Positions 5,821-7,013 of a DNA stretch of 7,013 nucleotides are shown piece after piece. Below the pieces are notes generated by a model that ran no database searches, was not told the origin of the DNA, and worked only from the letters and a program-made list of their open reading frames with translations. The DNA lies in contig JAFYYE010000276.1 in NCBI GenBank assembly GCA_017557715.1, forward strand, positions 1 through 7,013. Direction: 5' to 3'. This DNA comes from Pseudobutyrivibrio sp. GTDB lineage: Bacteria > Bacillota > Clostridia > Lachnospirales > Lachnospiraceae. The position numbers and the translations under genes were made by a program. Position 1 is the first letter of the stretch. Every line of letters starts with the position of its first letter.

Positions 5821-7013
5821 AAAATATTATAAAAATAATAGAATCTGATATCAAAAGATTATCAACCAACGTTGTAGCCATGGTTGTAATAATTGGATTA
5901 ACGGTTATTCCTTGTTTATATGCATGGTTTAATATTCTTTCCAACTGGGATCCATATGGACCAGATGCTACTCAACACCTGCAGGTTGCAGTTGTATCTG
6001 CTGACCAGGGAATAATGATTGGTTCAGCAGAGGTAAATGTTGGTGAAATAATAATTAGTCGATTAAAAGCAAATAATACAATCGGATGGGTGTTTACCGA
6101 CAAGGTTGAAGATGCAGTTGGAGGCGTCTATTCAGGCGATTATTATGCAGCCCTTGTAATAGACGAGCAGTTCAGTTCTAACATGATTAGCTTTTTGGGT
6201 GGAAATATCGAAAATCCAAAAATCACATATTATGAAAATGAAAAGAAAAATGCAATCGCTCCAAAGATAACGGCAAAGGTTAAAACCACAATAGAAAGAG
6301 AAGTGGACCATGCATTTGTTGGAACAGTTGCCGAGGTTCTTTTAAAGGCTGGTGAATACTTTGCAAATGTTGACGAGCAGGGAAATATCACCGGAAAAGG
6401 TATAGAGAAGCTTGAAAGATTAGATTCCGACTTAAATGGAGTAATAGTAATATTAGACTCATATATTGCTTTAATGGATTCTACGGAGGAAATCTCAAAG
6501 GCTGGTGAAGCAGTAGCAAATACAGCAAAGTCTATTACTAAAACAGCTGAAGCTATGGCAGATAATGCCGAGGCTCAAAATCCTAACGTTAAGCAAGATG
6601 TTCAGAAGGCGAAAAATAAAACAGATGAAGCTGTTTATAAAATCAACGATAAATTGGATGATGTAGACGCTTCTATTGGAAAAATAAAAGATACAGTATC
6701 AAATGTTGGTGATAATCAAGATCCAGTTGGACCAAAGTTACAGACGGTCTATAATGTGTTCTCTTCAGCATGGAATGGTGAAAATGGAAATGATGGTATA
6801 TATTCATATGTTACAACAGGGGTATACAGCATTTTTGTTCCAGAAAGGGCAAAAGTAGCTGCAGGGGAAATAAATAATATGTTACCAACCCTTGGAGCTG
6901 ATATCCAAGCACTTATTAATGCAGAGCAGGCAAGTGCAGCTAGTACAAAGGAATTAAAAGAGAAGATAGAAGATGATACAAATGCTATTCTTCGTCAATC
7001 TAAGACAATTAGA
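5817..7013 (+). CDS. YhgE/Pip-family membrane protein, paralogue 2 (3' partial)
   Basis: The frame is open from the ATG at 5817 to the right edge, giving 399 codons with no stop; the C-terminal ABC-2-like membrane domain must lie beyond the window. The N-terminus aligns without gaps to paralogue 1: 27 of the first 50 residues are identical, including TM1 (~19-38) and the LYAWFN-x-x-SNWDPYG block at 34-48. The GVYSG-x-YYAA-x-VID block starts at residue 103 (102 in paralogue 1) and the YEN-x-KKN block at 139 (138 in paralogue 1). After ~residue 200 the extracytoplasmic region diverges into its own Ala/Lys/Asp-rich helical sequence, with a Gly/Asn-rich stretch near 300-330. The conserved register makes this start secure. 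The gene probably encodes a partner of paralogue 1, in a heteromeric or parallel envelope complex, but that is inference from adjacency and coupling. Confidence 0.92.
   Translation, partial: MKNIIKIIESDIKRLSTNVVAMVVIIGLTVIPCLYAWFNILSNWDPYGPDATQHLQVAVVSADQGIMIGSAEVNVGEIIISRLKANNTIGWVFTDKVEDAVGGVYSGDYYAALVIDEQFSSNMISFLGGNIENPKITYYENEKKNAIAPKITAKVKTTIEREVDHAFVGTVAEVLLKAGEYFANVDEQGNITGKGIEKLERLDSDLNGVIVILDSYIALMDSTEEISKAGEAVANTAKSITKTAEAMADNAEAQNPNVKQDVQKAKNKTDEAVYKINDKLDDVDASIGKIKDTVSNVGDNQDPVGPKLQTVYNVFSSAWNGENGNDGIYSYVTTGVYSIFVPERAKVAAGEINNMLPTLGADIQALINAEQASAASTKELKEKIEDDTNAILRQSKTIR

Overview
The window is 7 kb of AT-rich DNA with six genes, all on the + strand and packed tightly (gaps of 3, 22, 12 and 12 nt, then a 4-nt overlap). 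Strong AGGAG/GGGAG-type ribosome binding sites, Lys/Glu/Ile-rich proteins, a tatD-rsmA housekeeping pair and tandem YhgE/Pip membrane proteins all point to a Gram-positive Firmicute of class Clostridia. Lachnospiraceae (Butyrivibrio/Pseudobutyrivibrio-like) is my best guess, from general resemblance only; no rRNA or other phylogenetic marker was compared.

Layout: (1) the 3' part of a TatD-family metal-dependent deoxyribonuclease gene, cut by the left edge; (2) rsmA/ksgA, complete, for the 16S rRNA adenine dimethyltransferase; (3) a complete cytosolic protein with N-terminal TPR-like helical repeats and a C-terminal GGDEF domain, a predicted diguanylate cyclase with no canonical inhibitory site; (4) a complete 738-aa YhgE/Pip-family membrane protein with a large coiled-coil extracytoplasmic domain and an ABC-2-like membrane domain; (5) a complete 162-aa protein of no recognised family, with a two-helix membrane hairpin and a highly charged cytosolic coiled coil; (6) a second YhgE/Pip paralogue that starts inside the stop codon of gene 5 and runs off the right edge, so that only its first 399 codons are visible.

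Genes 1-2 form a conserved DNA/rRNA maintenance pair. Genes 4-6 look like one module: two related envelope proteins bracketing a small membrane coiled-coil protein, with gene 6 apparently coupled translationally to gene 5. The GGDEF protein sits 12 nt upstream of this module and may share its transcript, which suggests, but does not prove, a link between c-di-GMP signalling and the envelope proteins. I see no terminator, tRNA, rRNA, CRISPR array, insertion sequence or origin, and no gene-free stretch longer than 22 nt. The most interesting part is the YhgE - small coiled-coil hairpin - YhgE arrangement, whose function I cannot name from sequence.
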